From assembly GCF_036850765.1 (NCBI RefSeq), contig NC_089492.1:100707022-100771021 (forward strand): a stretch of 64,000 nucleotides of DNA, in the 5' to 3' direction. The notes beneath the pieces were generated by a model. That model searched no databases. It had not been told where the DNA came from and saw nothing but the letters and a program-made list of their open reading frames with translations. Shown piece after piece: positions 1-11,680 of this stretch; the stretch's first letter is position 1; every line of letters begins with the position of its first letter. This DNA is from Saccopteryx bilineata (taxonomy: Eukaryota; Chordata; Mammalia; Chiroptera; Emballonuridae). The position numbers were made by a program, and so were the translations under genes.

Positions 1-29
1 ATTGTGATAATCATTGTAATCACAATTGT

Positions 30-215
30 ATCAATAAATTATTGCTTTCCATGAGCCAAATGCTGTTCTAAGCACTTTACACTTTTAAAACTCACTTAAT
101 TTTCACAACCATTAAAGGTAGGTAGCCTTATTATTGTTTTTAATAATCATTTCTCAACATTGCCATTTTACAATATGAAGCTATAAATGTAGAATGAATG
201 CACACATTCCTATCA
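30..215 (-). repeat. MIR (ancient tRNA-derived SINE)
   Basis: The antisense MIR core is readable: GCTGTTCTAAGCACTTTACA, then AACTCACTTAATTTTCACAA and AGGTAGGTAGCCTTATTATTG. It is heavily diverged, as expected for a pre-placental element. It lies in the PPM1B intron. Confidence 0.75.
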
Positions 216-480
216 GTTGGAAAATTAACTTGACTATGCAAGTTGGAAAATTATGATTATGTTTTATGATTTGCATAAAACCAAAAAGGGAAGAATCTTT
301 TTCAGTTGCTATATACAAATTACTGAAATACATTTCTACTTTGTGTTTAGCAGAAATTTGTCTTTATAGGAGGAGCATTGAAATCATACATGTAAATTAT
401 TTCATTTAAATATCTTACAACATTTAAACTTCTTGAAACTATCAGTTATTTTACAATTGATGGGATGTATAACTTATATA

Positions 481-505
481 TGGATGGATGGATGGATGGA
501 TGGAT
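481..505. repeat. (TGGA)n microsatellite
   Basis: Six perfect TGGA units in the intron upstream of the first visible PPM1B exon. Confidence 0.95.
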
Positions 506-1428
506 AAGGAATGGCAGCTAAGCAATGCTCATGTTTTTGTTACCAAAATAGAAAATGGTTAGAAGAAAGTAGGATTTCTAAAAATAATTATATATTGTGT
601 ATTCATAAAATTGCTTTAAAAATCATTAGTATTCAAGTGAATCTTGAACTTGAATATCTATTGTATAAAGTTTTTGCCTTATCTCAACTTCTACAGTAAA
701 TCCTGATTCTTGTGAAAGAACGTATTGACTGCTTTTTTATTTTTTGCTATTTGAAACCATAGTATGTGTGTATTAATACAGCCAATTCAGTATTTCTAGT
801 ATTAATCATTATGAAAGTTTTGATGGGTTTCATTAAGGAATGAAAGTAGTTTGGGCCAATTTGGAAATCTTGACTGCTTCACCCCCTGATATTGAGAATC
901 TGGTAATATGCTTAGGATGGTTCTTTGTACTACTAAATCATGAGAGTCTATAGAGGGAATTTACACTTTTTGAAGTCTCTCTAATACCTGACCTCTCCTG
1001 CCTTTAAAACTTTGCTCCATTGATTTTTAGGAGGTGGTGGCAGAAGTTTTTTAAGGCCTGCTTGTCTTTTTGGCTGTGTCATGTGGGTCCCAAAAAGTTG
1101 GCAAGTCTAAACCAAATTGCCTGCCTAAATTCTTGTTGTACTGACTGAATAGACTAGAATGGGTGTGACCTTGGCTTTCTTGAGTTGGCCAACCCCACTA
1201 CCAAAGTAGCCTACTGCCTACATTGGCTTGATTCTTTTAGAGTAGTGAATAGAAGTCGGGAGAAGGGGGTTTAAATTGGTGTTTGGAATGAAAATGAATA
1301 TGTTGAATGTGTGCATTCTGGGTGATTAAATGAACTGTAATTGATTAATGTAATTAACTGTTTTGAAGTGGGTAGTAGGCTATAATAATAAAATATTTTT
1401 TCTTTCTTTTTTTCCCCCGCATATACAG

Positions 1429-1546
1429 GGAAGTCGAGATAACATGAGTATTGTACTAGTTTGCTTTTCAAATGCCCCCAAGGTCTCAGCTGAAGCAGTC
1501 AGAAAAGATTCAGAGTTGGATAAGTACTTGGAATCACGGGTTGAAG
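1429..1546 (+). CDS. PPM1B: PPM1B internal exon (end of PP2C catalytic domain)
   Basis: This exon encodes the last strand of the PP2C phosphatase domain of protein phosphatase Mg2+/Mn2+-dependent 1B, a cytosolic Ser/Thr phosphatase that opposes TAK1, IKK-beta and other stress kinases (family knowledge). The translation opens [19 protein letters not shown] and runs to YLESRVE. The Asp of GSRDN is the conserved PP2C metal-ligand Asp near the domain end, about residue 286. The acceptor is ATATACAG before 1429 and the donor is GTAGG at 1547. The 118 nt are 39 codons plus one base, so the exon ends in phase 1, and the G joins AA of the next exon to give Glu. PPM1B fits better than PPM1A because of [18 protein letters not shown]. 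Exons for the first ~282 residues lie upstream of the window. Confidence 0.95.
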
Positions 1547-2193
1547 GTAGGAAAGATGCATTTATTTATTTATCTATCTATTTTACTTTAATTTAGAAAG
1601 AAGGGAAAAGTATTCTTCCTGGTTTATCAAATAGTTCTTTTAATCTTGGACCAGTGTGTGGAGATTTATTGGCACAGAGAAAACAAATATGTCTGTTATA
1701 CCACCAAGGAGAAATATAATCCGAAAATAGTTTCTTAAAGCTTTCATTTTATTTTTCTTTCTCTGATTACATTGTTAGTGGTAAGTAAAGAATCCAGTAA
1801 AATTTGCTTCAAGTTATGAGCACCAAGTGCTCCAATTCCACTAATTCTTCTCTACCAAGTTAATTATAGGAATTCATTACCATATATTTTTATCATGCTG
1901 ATAAGAGTGATGAATTGCAGAGTTCATTCTAGTTTTCTTTCTTCATATTTCTAATTCTCTTCTACAGTGAGAAACCTGGCTGCTTCTATGAATCAAATCT
2001 TCTGTCACAGCTAACCTTTGTATAGATCCCTTCCTTACTCCATCCACATACATAGGCTTTGAACCCCATTCTAGGTCACATCCCCACCAGTGCTAGGCTT
2101 TGCCTACTCTGTGCTCAGGCTTGGATAGCCCATGTTGGACCCTGCTGCTTTCACCACTGTCCTCTGTACCCCCTTTAAGACTCACCTTGCTTA

Positions 2194-2471
2194 CCTGACC
2201 AGTGGTGGCACAGCGGATAGGGCGTTGACTTGGGATGCTGAGGTCCCCGGTTCGAAAACCTGAGAGCACAGGGCCTCTGGCTTGAGTGCCAGATCGTCAA
2301 CATGATACCAAGGTCGCTGTCCTGGCTTGAGCACCCCCCGCCCAAAAGAACGTATGAGAAGCAATCAATGAACAACTAAAGCAATGAAACTACAAGTGAT
2401 GCTTCTCATCCCTTTCCTTTCTGTCTGTTGATCTCCATCTGTCTTGCGAAAAAAAGAAAAAATGAAAGACA
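2194..2471 (+). mobile_element. SINE-M insertion
   Basis: tRNA-like head CCTGACCAGTGGTGGCACAG with B box GGTTCGAAAAC, then the TGAGAAGCAATCAATGAACA body and an A-rich tail. A perfect direct repeat ACCTTGCTT flanks it (2184-2192 and 2473-2481). It lies in a PPM1B intron, in the gene's orientation. Confidence 0.92.
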
Positions 2472-3115
2472 TACCTTGCTTGGCCTTACCTGAAGTTTTT
2501 TGAGCTAAAAATTCATTATTATGTAGGAATGAGGAAGGGGAGAAGCTTTACCTTTAATACAATTGCTGATAGTGTTTAAATCCGCCATCTTATTTGTTTC
2601 TGTATGTTACATCTATTTCTGTTTTCTCCTTTCTTGCCTTTTGGATTAATCAGCATTTTCTGTTCTGAATCATTCCTGCTTTTCCTTATTAGTATTACAT
2701 TCTTTTAAAAAATTAATTAGTGGTTACTCTGATAATATTAGAGATTATGACAGGATCCCCAACTTAATATTTCATTTTGATTTTATATGTGCTGTTTTTT
2801 AGATACAAAAAATTGTCTTTTATGAAGTTATATCAACCTTATTTTTTTTTTTGCCTTGATGTCATTCTTACAAATTTTTTTCCTCAATTCAGGGTTACAT
2901 ATTGACCTGTATTTTCTCAACACTTTTATGACTTGACTTTTTTAAAAATAGTAAATACATTTGAATGATAATGATTATGATGTGATAGGCTGATTGGATT
3001 TGACCTATTTTGAATCATATTTTGTATATGGTAGTTGTAGTAATTGGTGAAGGTTTTCAAATGTGTAATTCCCATAGGAAAACTACATTCTTTTGGCTAT
3101 TAGGTGGGGCAGGTT

Positions 3116-3442
3116 TCTTTTTTTTCTTGATAGAGAGGGACAGATAGGGACAGACGGGAAGAGAAAGAGAAAAGAAGCACCATTTCTTAGTTGTGGCACC
3201 TTAGTTGTTCATTGATTGCTTTCTCATATATACCTTGATGGGGAGAGAAGTTCCAGCAGAGCAGGTGACTGCTTGCTTAAGCCAGCAACCTTGGACTCAA
3301 GCCATGACCTTTGGGCTCAAGCCAACGATCATGGGGTCATATCTATGATCCCATGTTCAAAGTGGCAACTTTGTGGTTTCAAACCTGGGTCCTCTGCATC
3401 CCAGTTTGATGATCTATCCACTGCGCCACCACCTGGTCAGGC
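3116..3442 (-). mobile_element. SINE-M insertion
   Basis: Antisense copy: T-rich tail at left, GAGAGGGACAGATAGGGACA body, and complement of the head ending CACCACCTGGTCAGGC. About 410 nt upstream of the 3854 exon. Confidence 0.9.
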
Positions 3443-3853
3443 TCAATTTTTAATTTTCCCCCTTCATTGTTTTTATTTTTCTGTAGTTATAATATTAATA
3501 AATTTTATGTTATACTTAGTAAAACTAGATCAAAGGTGTTTTTCCATGTAGCTTACTATGTTCATAGGGATACTTTTTAGTGATTATAAAGCATTTTACT
3601 AGTGGCTGGCTATACCAAAATTTTTCCTTTACTGTTGGACATTTAATTTGTTCCAGTTTTTTTTTCCTATGGATAATGCAGGAATGAGCATTTATGTGCA
3701 AATTTATATTGCCTATTTTTGTTTTCATGTGATAGCCAGGTAATGTTTTCATTTTATATTTTAACATAGGTACTACTAAATAGTATCTCATTTCACTCTG
3801 TAGTGAATATTGAATTATCTCATTAATTTAGAAACTTTTTTTTTAATCTACAG

Positions 3854-3965
3854 AAATTATGGAGAAGTCTGGTGAGGAAGGAATGCCTGATCTTGCCCAT
3901 GTCATGCGCATCTTGTCTGCAGAAAACATCCCAAATTTGCCTCCTGGAGGAGGTCTTGCTGGCAA
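3854..3965 (+). CDS. PPM1B: PPM1B internal exon (C-terminal helical region)
   Basis: The exon encodes (E)[19 protein letters not shown] through LPPGGGLAG, the start of the C-terminal helical extension typical of PPM1A/PPM1B. This part lies outside the catalytic core and helps shape substrate access (family knowledge). The acceptor is TAATCTACAG ending at 3853 and the donor is GTAAG at 3966. The length is 112 nt; it enters in phase 1 and leaves in phase 2, with AA joining the G of the next exon as Lys. There are no stops or frameshifts. The sequence [12 protein letters not shown] distinguishes PPM1B from PPM1A. Confidence 0.95.
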
Positions 3966-4338
3966 GTAAGTTGAACAAAAACTTGTTTGGGGTTTGTTTA
4001 CAATTAATAATTAATTTGGGGTAAGAAGTACATCAGTTAATCTAAAAGTGCAATGGGTTGATGGTTCTTATACTAGAGAAGAACTCTAAAATTTGATCCA
4101 AAGAAATTTTCTTAAAGGAATTATTTACCATATTCTGAGGATGAAGGTCTTTCTTTCATTGGTAATTGAGAGGAAATATATTATATAGGATCAAATTCTG
4201 AGTAATATGTAGAAACTGTTCTTGGAAACTGTTTTGTGTGGCAGTTAATTTATGTGTCACATACTCAAGATGAAGTATTATTTTAAATACTTAAAAGCTT
4301 ATTGTAATTTAATAAAACTAAAGCATAATTTTTTTTAG

Positions 4339-4396
4339 GCGCAATGTTATTGAAGCTGTTTATAGTAGGCTGAATCCACATAGAGAAAGTGATGGG
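4339..4396 (+). CDS. PPM1B: PPM1B internal exon before alternative 3' ends
   Basis: This 58-nt exon encodes RNVIEAVYSRLNPHRESDG. The acceptor is TTTTTTTAG ending at 4338 and the donor is GTAAG at 4397. It ends exactly on a codon boundary (phase 0) after GAT GGG, so either downstream terminal exon can be joined in frame: ASDEAEESG (beta-1) or GAGDLEDPW (beta-2). It is therefore the branch-point exon for isoform choice. The intron that follows runs 10.4 kb to the beta-1 exon or 12.2 kb to the beta-2 exon. Confidence 0.95.
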
Positions 4397-5144
4397 GTAA
4401 GTTTTATTTTATTTCTTAAGCATTTAATTTAATTTTAGAATGTAAAATTACTAGATATGAATATTTCACATATTGAAATGTGTAATAAATTATTACTGCT
4501 TTTGATTTTAAGGAGTTAAAGTTTAAGGAAATGTATTAAAATGGTGGTAGAGGTGAAGTTCTATTTTGTACATAGATTTGTTGTTAATGGGTATCAAATA
4601 CCTTTTTGTTTGAGATATAATTATTTCCTCCCTATATGTCTTCCTTTTCTTCTTCTTCTCCCTTAAATCTTAATTTTGAGGCAAAGTGTGTGCTTTTAAA
4701 TATCTCAGTTTCTCCTTTAGTAGGTAGACTTCTACCATCAATGGAAGTTAGTGGTAGTGAATGAGTTGTTATTTTAATTACCAGACCTTTCAGTGACTCT
4801 GTGTGCCCAGTTGAATACCTGAGAATAATTTCTTCCTAATCTTATTGTTTGTGCGTCTATGTGTTGAACTAAGATAACCATTTTTGCTGTACCATGCTAT
4901 GCCTCATCCGAGCAAATCTGTCCCTTAACTGTCCACTGCTTCTTGTTAATTCTGTAGTATTTTGTTTTTAGGACTAGTACCAGAAAACAAAACAGTATCT
5001 GTCTTTATTTCTTTTTTTTTTTAATTGCCTTAAACATTAAAGTCAATAATACCAATAAGTATTTTTTTATAGGATTTTAAAGTTTTTGGACATCTAAAAA
5101 TGAATAACTTAATTTTTAACAATGTATGCTTCAAAAATTTAAGA

Positions 5145-5490
5145 GCCTGACCAGGCGGTGGCACAGTGGATAGAGTGTCGAACTGGGATGCGGAAGACCC
5201 AGGTTTGAAACCCCGAGGTCACCAGCTTGAGCGCGGGCTCATCTGGTTTGAGCAAAGCTCACCAGCTTGAGCCCAAGGTCGCTGGCTCAGGCAAGGGGTT
5301 ACTCGGTCTGCTGAAGGCCCACGGTCAAGGCACATATGAGAAAGCAATCAATGAACAACTAAGGTGTCGCAATGCGCAATGAAAAACTAATGATTGATGC
5401 TTCTCATCTCTCTGTTCCTGTCTATTTGTCCCTGTCTATCCCTCTCTCTGACTCTCTGTCTCTGAAAAACAAAACAAAACAAAACAAAAA
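5145..5490 (+). mobile_element. SINE-M insertion, near full length
   Basis: One of the most complete SINE-M copies: head GCCTGACCAGGCGGTGGCAC, CTCATCTGGTTTGAGCAAAG segment, GCACATATGAGAAAGCAATC body, CT-rich region, (AAAAC)n tail. Approximate duplications AAAAATTTAAGAG / AAAAAATTATGAGAG flank it. Confidence 0.92.
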
Positions 5491-6273
5491 AATTATGAGA
5501 GCCAAACCTAGTCACAAAACTTGTAGAGAAGCAGTAGATTCACCTTTCAAGTCTCCAGCTACTCTGGTAGAAATTATGTAGCATCTCAGTTACATTGTTT
5601 TCCAGGATTCATTATTATACAACAGTTTCATAAACTTTTTTTCCTGTTGTGGAAAATTTTCAATTAATACAATTTAGTGAGTTGAATATAAATGATACTA
5701 TATATAAATAATAGCAGTTTATGTCTTGGGCTAGAGCAGTCATTCTGTGTCTTTTGTGGCAGTTACCTCAAAATACTTAGAATTATATTCAAAGCTGTGA
5801 AAAATAACTTGAAAATAAAGATGTCATGTGGTACATTTAGAGAATTCTATATCAGACAATTGGGTATATGATGTTGACATAATTGGGGGTACAGAGTGAA
5901 GAGAGTTGTACCTCTAGATTGTAGTTGCTAGATTATAGGTTCCACATAGCACCCACCACCACAGTTAGAGGAAGCCCTCAAAAGTTATTTATTGATGCAT
6001 TTATTAGCCATATAAATACTTTGTGTACTCATGTATTTGAAATGTAGCATCAATGTGTAATCTTAAAAATTTTATTTCATTATACCTTGCTGAATTTCTT
6101 GGTCCCTCAAAATTTGGCTGCTTTTTCTCCAAACAAGATTTTAAAAATGTTTTATAATCCTAAATTTCTGTATACCAAGGATCATTTTAAAACTTTTTTA
6201 AAGATAGAAAATACTTACACATATTGTAGCTTTATAGACAGTGGATATAAATAAGCAACAAAACCATAAAACT

Positions 6274-6585
6274 GCCTGACCAAGTGGTGGCGCAGTGTAT
6301 AGAGTGTCGAACTGGGACACAGAGGACCTGGGTTCAAAACTCCAAAGTTGCTAGCTTGAGTGCGACTGGTTTGAGCAAGGCTCACCAGCTTGAACTCAAG
6401 GTCGCTGGCTTGAGCCAAGGGGTCACTCGGTCTGCTGTAGCCCCCCCCCCCCCCAATCAAGGCACATATGAGAAGGCAATCGAGGAACAAACTAAAGTGC
6501 CACAACAAATAATTGATGCTTCTCATCTTTCTTCCTTCCTGTCTGTCCCTGTCTATCCCTCCTCCCTCTCTCACCAAAAAACCCC
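6274..6585 (+). mobile_element. SINE-M insertion with poly-C tract
   Basis: Head GCCTGACCAAGTGGTGGCGC, with an internal C-run (6441-6454) replacing the usual CCCGCGGTC segment. The direct repeat is approximately AAACCATRAA. Confidence 0.88.
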
Positions 6586-6769
6586 CCCTAAAAACCATGA
6601 AGCTTAAGGGAAATGTTTAGGATATAAAAATTGCCCAAAGTATGACTATTATATGACTGTATAAATTAAGGAGATACAGACTTAATTACCTTTAGTATAA
6701 GCTTCCTGTTAATATCAGCAGATCAACCTCTAACAAGTTCACCACTTAGTGAATTGATGTAGGGAGGAG

Positions 6770-7045
6770 ACTACAAAACATAAGACATGGTCCCATCTCT
6801 ATTCTAAATGCAGTTTGCAATATAGATGTGAACACACAAGTTAAATAATAAAAATGTTTCACATCATTTAGTAAATAATAAAAAGAAATGACAATCTAGA
6901 ATGTGGTTAATTGCCATGTGACTTGCACAGTGATTGCTGGGAAAATCAGATTTTCAGAGAAAAGGTAGGATTGAAGAATGATTTGATGGCAAAAAGGAAA
7001 TGAGGTGATAGTTCAAGTAGATGGGGGAGCCAAGATCAAAGTATA
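6770..7045 (+). repeat. L2-like ancient LINE fragment
   Basis: Layout resembles the L2 3' region: ACATGGTCCCATC, AATATAGATGTGAACACACA, GTTAAATAATAAAAATG, then GCCAAGATCAAAG. Highly diverged; family assigned by general pattern only. Confidence 0.4.
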
Positions 7046-7261
7046 AACTATGATTGAAGGATATGACATAATTTTGTGTGGAACAGAGAACTGTGGTAAA
7101 AAGAATTTAGGATATCAGAAGTATTTTTGAAGAGACTTGGAGAGAACTTTTTAGATTTTTATATTTTAGATTGATAAGCCAATCTTATGTTTGGAGCATA
7201 AGAATGATAGAGAAATATCTGGTATTGTAAACTCTTGGAAACATGCAGTCTTAGGTTAAAG

Positions 7262-7945
7262 GAGTGTTTTTCAACCTTTCTCATCTCATGGCACACGTAA
7301 ACTACTAAAATTCTGCAGCACACCAAAAAAAATTTATTTATTTTTTTTTTTTTGCAAATCTGACCCCCCCCCCCCAAAAGGTATAATTTTGATTAATTCA
7401 CACTGGACAATTATTGGCTGTTGTCACTTTTTTTTTTTTTTTTTTTTTTTTCATTTTTTCATTTTTCTGAAGCTGGAAACGGGGAGAGACAGTCAGACAG
7501 ACTCCCGCATGCGCCCGACCGGGATCCACCCGGCACGCCCACCAGGGGCCATGCTCTGCCCACCAGGGGGCGATGCTCTGCCCATCCTGGGCGTCGCCAT
7601 ATTGCGACCAGAGCCACTCTAGCGCCTGAGGCAGAGGCCACAGAGCCATCCCCAGCGCCCGGGCCATCTCTGCTCCAATGGAGCCTTAGCTGCGGGAGGG
7701 GAAGAGAGAGACAGAGAGGAAAGCGCGGCGGAGGGGTGGAGAAGCAAATGGGCGCTTCTCCTGTGTGCCCTGGCCGGGAATCAAACCCGGGTCCTCCGCA
7801 CGCTAGGTGGCTGTTGTCACTTTTTTATTTGACTGTCAAAGGGAAAAGAGGTCAGTGCCCCTGACTAAATATCAGGTCTTGCGTGCTTTAAAAATTCTTG
7901 CAGCACACCAGTGTGCATGCCATGGCACACAGGTTGAAAATCACA
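7262..7945. mobile_element. Degenerate hAT-type MITE containing a SINE
   Basis: Inverted ends GAGTGTTTTTCAACC (left) and GGTTGAAAATCAC (right), with CATGGCACAC sub-terminal repeats on both sides. The 8-bp flanks GGTTAAAG (7254-7261) and GGTTAGAG (7946-7953) differ at one base, matching hAT target duplications. A SINE-L interrupts it at 7434-7807. Confidence 0.75.
7434..7807 (-). mobile_element. SINE-L insertion lacking its tRNA-like 5' end
   Basis: Antisense SINE-L with T-tract at left and CGCACGCTAGG at the right edge, where the ~45-nt tRNA-like head should follow but does not. The target duplication TGGCTGTTGTCACTTTTTT (7415-7433 and 7808-7826) is perfect, so the truncation occurred during insertion. 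Confidence 0.93.
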
Positions 7946-8920
7946 GGTTAGAGAGATACTGGATGTTAAGTAGTTGTAAAATATTGTAGAGATCAGATGA
8001 TAAGTATAATGTCATTATTAGTAGATAGATATTTGGATTAGAGAGTTCCTTCTTTATTATAAAATTAACTTGCAGCCCAGAATCTTACTTTACTTTATCC
8101 TTTCAGAATAATCATGACCTTAGAAGAGTGTTGAACCATAATCACAAGGAGCAGAAATGCACTGAAAAATACAAAATAAGCAGAAAAATAGATGTTTTAT
8201 TAAGGTATTAGCTCCTGACCTACTATAGAAGTGAAATGGGCATGGACATGGTCCATAAATGCTTCCCATCTTAATTACATCTGTGCCATGTGGAGGATGT
8301 TACCAGGAAGTAGAGTGTGTCAGGAACCAGGAGTTAACTTGGAGATGGGAAAAACTAAAGTGTGTCAGAAATTCAAAGGAGATGACAGTTGGGAGGTATT
8401 CTAAAAATAAACCTTTTTTAAATACCAAAGATAACTTGAAAAAAGAATGCTAGTCAGAGTGAATCAGATTCATTTAGATTCCTAAAATTTTTACTTTATT
8501 ATCTATCAGAGGTGATAATTGCTGTGCTGTAAATGTTTATAAGGAGTCATTCATTTTTCTTATATTAAAAACTTTTGGTTAATATTTCAGAAAGCTGAGT
8601 TGAATGTAAATAAGAAATTAAATAATTAAAAACATTCAGAAAGTTCACTTTTTAGGTTAATCTTATTTATTTACTAAATTTGTTTCTTAGTTCAGCTTTT
8701 TGGAACACATGCAATCAAATTCATATTTGCCCAATGTCGATATTTTGATTTTTATAAATCAAAATCTGTGGAAAAGAATCTAGGAGGAATTCTTAATCAA
8801 GGATTTTATGATTCTCCCTAAAGTTTTTGCAAGTATATCTTTAATGATGACTATATCTGTGATTTTCATGAGTCCCTGCCTGAGAGGAGTCTGTGACCCT
8901 GAAAGAACAATCACCTATAG

Positions 8921-9231
8921 CAGTGGTCCCCAACCCCCCGGGCCGCAGACTGGTACCGGTCCGTGGGCCATTTGGTACCGGTCCGCAGAGAAAGAATAAA
9001 TAACTTACATTATTTCCGTTTTAAGTCTGAACGATGTTTTATTTTTTAAAAATGACCAGATTCCCTCTGTTACATCCGTCTAAGACTCATTCTTGACACT
9101 TGTCTCAAAAGTTCGACAGTTATATTTAAAAATACTGTAGTTTTTACGCCAGTCGCATAATTTTATTTTGTGCATTTATCCATCCCACCCTAAAGGCTGG
9201 TCCGTGGCCCCAAAAAGGTTGGGGACCACTG
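8921..9231. mobile_element. hAT-type MITE with perfect 8-bp target duplication
   Basis: 311-bp non-autonomous element with terminal inverted repeats CAGTGGTCCCCAACC / GGTTGGGGACCACTG. It is flanked by identical ACCTATAG octamers (8913-8920 and 9232-9239). It has no coding capacity and would have been moved by a hAT transposase in trans. It lies in the large PPM1B intron. Confidence 0.95.
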
Positions 9232-9354
9232 ACCTATAGGACTAAAGTGAGTCAGGCTGCATTTTGGCTATGAGTTGTTCTTATTTCAGGCTGAGCTCTG
9301 AGATCCCCCTCCTTTTCTTCTAAAATGCTAGTTTGTGTTTTATAACTAGAAAAT

Positions 9355-9470
9355 AAATTCTATGAGAATTAGGATCTCATCTGATTTATTTATGACTGTA
9401 GTCCTAGCACCTACAGACAACAAATGTGAGGGCTCAAAAAATACTTGTTAAATAAGAAGGATTTGTATTA
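9355..9470 (+). repeat. L2 3' end (ancient LINE)
   Basis: Matches the L2 3' pattern in order: AATTCTATGAGAATTAGGAT, TAGTCCTAGCACCTA, GGGCTCAAAAAATACTTGTT. Confidence 0.7.
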
Positions 9471-9689
9471 ATTCCTGTAGGAATTTTCTAAAACTACTCT
9501 TAAGTCATATATTTTAAGATACTTGAGATTGCTAATTGGTATGAAAGTATATTTTCAGAGCTTTTTATTTCCATGCAAAAATCTTTCAAAGAAGACTTAC
9601 AATGCTTTGAATTAGTTTACCACAGATCAAATAGCTATTTAAGTTGATAATTTTCTAAGAATAAGGTGGGAACTTGTATTTACGCAACT

Positions 9690-9890
9690 CTATTGTGCCA
9701 AACCATATGCATATATACATATATGTGAGATATAGTAATCTAAACACCCTTCTCATATAGGTAACACTAAGAAGTAGCTTGCCTAAGTTGCCAAGCTAAA
9801 TAAATCATGCAACCAGGTTTGAATCTAACTCTGAAAACTGTTCTCTTTACACCTTTCATGCTGTCTCTAAGCTATTTTGAAATATGTGTC
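9690..9890 (-). repeat. MIR (ancient SINE)
   Basis: Antisense MIR hallmarks: GTAGCTTGCCTAAGTTGCCA, then ACCAGGTTTGAATCTAACTC and a CTCTTTACACC segment. Confidence 0.7.
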
Positions 9891-10215
9891 TGTACCCCCA
9901 CCTCTCTGAATCATCCAAGACAAATCATTTTCCATTCTTTTGTGAATCTCATGTGTAATAATCATAAGATACTGTTTTTGATGAAGAATATTTTATAAAG
10001 TTGTTGAAAGTAAGCAGTCAAGCCCTGCTCATTAAACCATTATTTTTCATTTAAATACACGTTTTTATTTATGCTGATCCAAAACCTTTTTAAGGCGTGG
10101 TTTTTTGAGAAGGAGAGGAATGACAGGAGAGAAGCCCCAGGGAATCTTCATATTCTGTTTTGCATTGTCTTATATGCAATATTATTTTTATTTTATTTAA
10201 AATATGTCAGTTACT

Positions 10216-10317
10216 GCCCTGGCCAGATAGCTTGGTTGGTTAGAACATCGTCCCAAAGCACAGAGGTTGCAGGTTCAATTCCTGGTCAGAGCACATGCAG
10301 GGAACAGATCGATGTTC

Positions 10318-10348
<31 letters not shown>

Positions 10349-10427
10349 CCCCCCTCTCCCCCTCTCTCCCTCCCTCCCTCCTTCTCTCACTAAAATCAAT
10401 AAAAATTTAAAAATAAATGAAAATAGA
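10216..10427 (+). mobile_element. SINE-D insertion
   Basis: Head GCCCTGGCCAGATAGCTTGG with B box GGTTCAATTCC, a long (CT)n tract and tail AAAATCAATAAAAATTTAAA. The perfect duplication TCAGTTAC (10207-10214 and 10428-10435) flanks it. Confidence 0.92.
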
Positions 10428-10494
10428 TCAGTTACAATAAAGATAGCTGCTTGTTGCATTTTCACATTACAGTTAATTGCACCTGTACACAAAT

Positions 10495-10650
10495 ATGAGC
10501 TCTGTCACTTATTAATATTGTCACCCTGACAAATAGCTTGAATCTCTCTGAGCCTTAGTTTCTCCACTTGCAAAAATTAGGGTTGCAGTGCCTATTACTT
10601 AGGGTACAGTGAAGATTAAATGAAATTATGTATATGTTTTTAGCACAAAC
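10495..10650 (+). repeat. MIR (ancient SINE)
   Basis: Sense MIR core: CTCTGAGCCTTAGTTTCTCC, AAAAATTAGGGTTGCAG, GATTAAATGAAATTATGTAT, TTTTTAGCAC. Confidence 0.8.
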
Positions 10651-11291
10651 ATTAGTTTTCCTTCCCTAGGTGGTAGGGAATACAAAAAGTAATACAGAAT
10701 TATCTTTAATTCACTGAGTTTATAGTCTAATAGACTGTGAACAGAGATGCAAGGTGAATTAGTGGCTATAATTGATGTGTATACATGATAAGCTATGTAT
10801 GTATGAATTCAGGTAAAGAAAGTACAGCTATGTAATAGGTTCCTTTTCTGAAATTAATGAAACTCCATGAGAGGGTTATATAACAGTATTTGAAAACTCA
10901 GATGAAATGTCTGGGGAGCTAAGGGTTTCACTCATCCATTATCTATCCAGTACAATAGGGAAATGTAATGTTCTGTAAGATAAATTGACTTTTAAATGTG
11001 GTCATAGCTCAGGGTCTTTTCAATTCAGTGGTTCTGTGATACCAGTCATTATAAATTCATCCCTACTTAATTTACATTTGGTTTTAATGTATTTTTTTCA
11101 AAGCAACTACTTTTTCCCCACTATTGCTGTTATGACCGTTCACAGTACAGATGATTACTGTAATAATAAAGGTGTCAGGTGGAGAGTGAGAGGCACTTAT
11201 CTTTTGAACCCACCAAAATTGAAACAAAACCAGTGTAATAACCTTTGATCTGATAGGTTCAAGTTAAGTAGAGTTATATTTTTTAGTTTGT

Positions 11292-11621
11292 TTATGGTCC
11301 TCAACCTTAGCTGTATATATCAGAATCATCTATCAGGCTTAAAAAAAAAAAAAAATTACCCCACCCTGGCTGATTGCTCAATTGGTTGGAGCATTGTCCC
11401 AAAGTGCAGAGGTTACTGGTTTGATCCCTGGCCAGGGCACATACAAAAACAAATTGTTGTCCCCCCCCCTTCCTCTCTTGATGAAAATTAATTTAAAAAA
11501 TATCACCCCATCCTACTGAATTTGGATCATGGGATGGAATTTTGGTGTCTGTATAATTTTTAAAAGTGCCATAGATGATCCTGGTGTGAAAACCAGGTTT
11601 GATAATCACTTTCTCTATGTG
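11292..11621. repeat. MER5-like ancient hAT MITE, split by SINE-D
   Basis: Left part ATGGTCCTCAACCTTAGCTG ... ATCAGAATCATCTATCAGGC. Right part CCATCCTACTGAATTTGGAT ... GTTTGATAATCACT. This is the order of a MER5A-type element. SINE-D interrupts it at 11364-11500. Confidence 0.7.
11364..11500 (+). mobile_element. SINE-D insertion
   Basis: Head CCCTGGCTGATTGCTCAATT, B box GGTTTGATCCC. The duplication ATTACCCCA / ATCACCCCA flanks it with one mismatch. It sits in the MER5-like element. Confidence 0.85.
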
Positions 11622-11680
11622 TAAGTCAACTGCCCAATGGAAGCAGATTTACAGAAGGGAAGGTAAAGATGAAAAATCTT

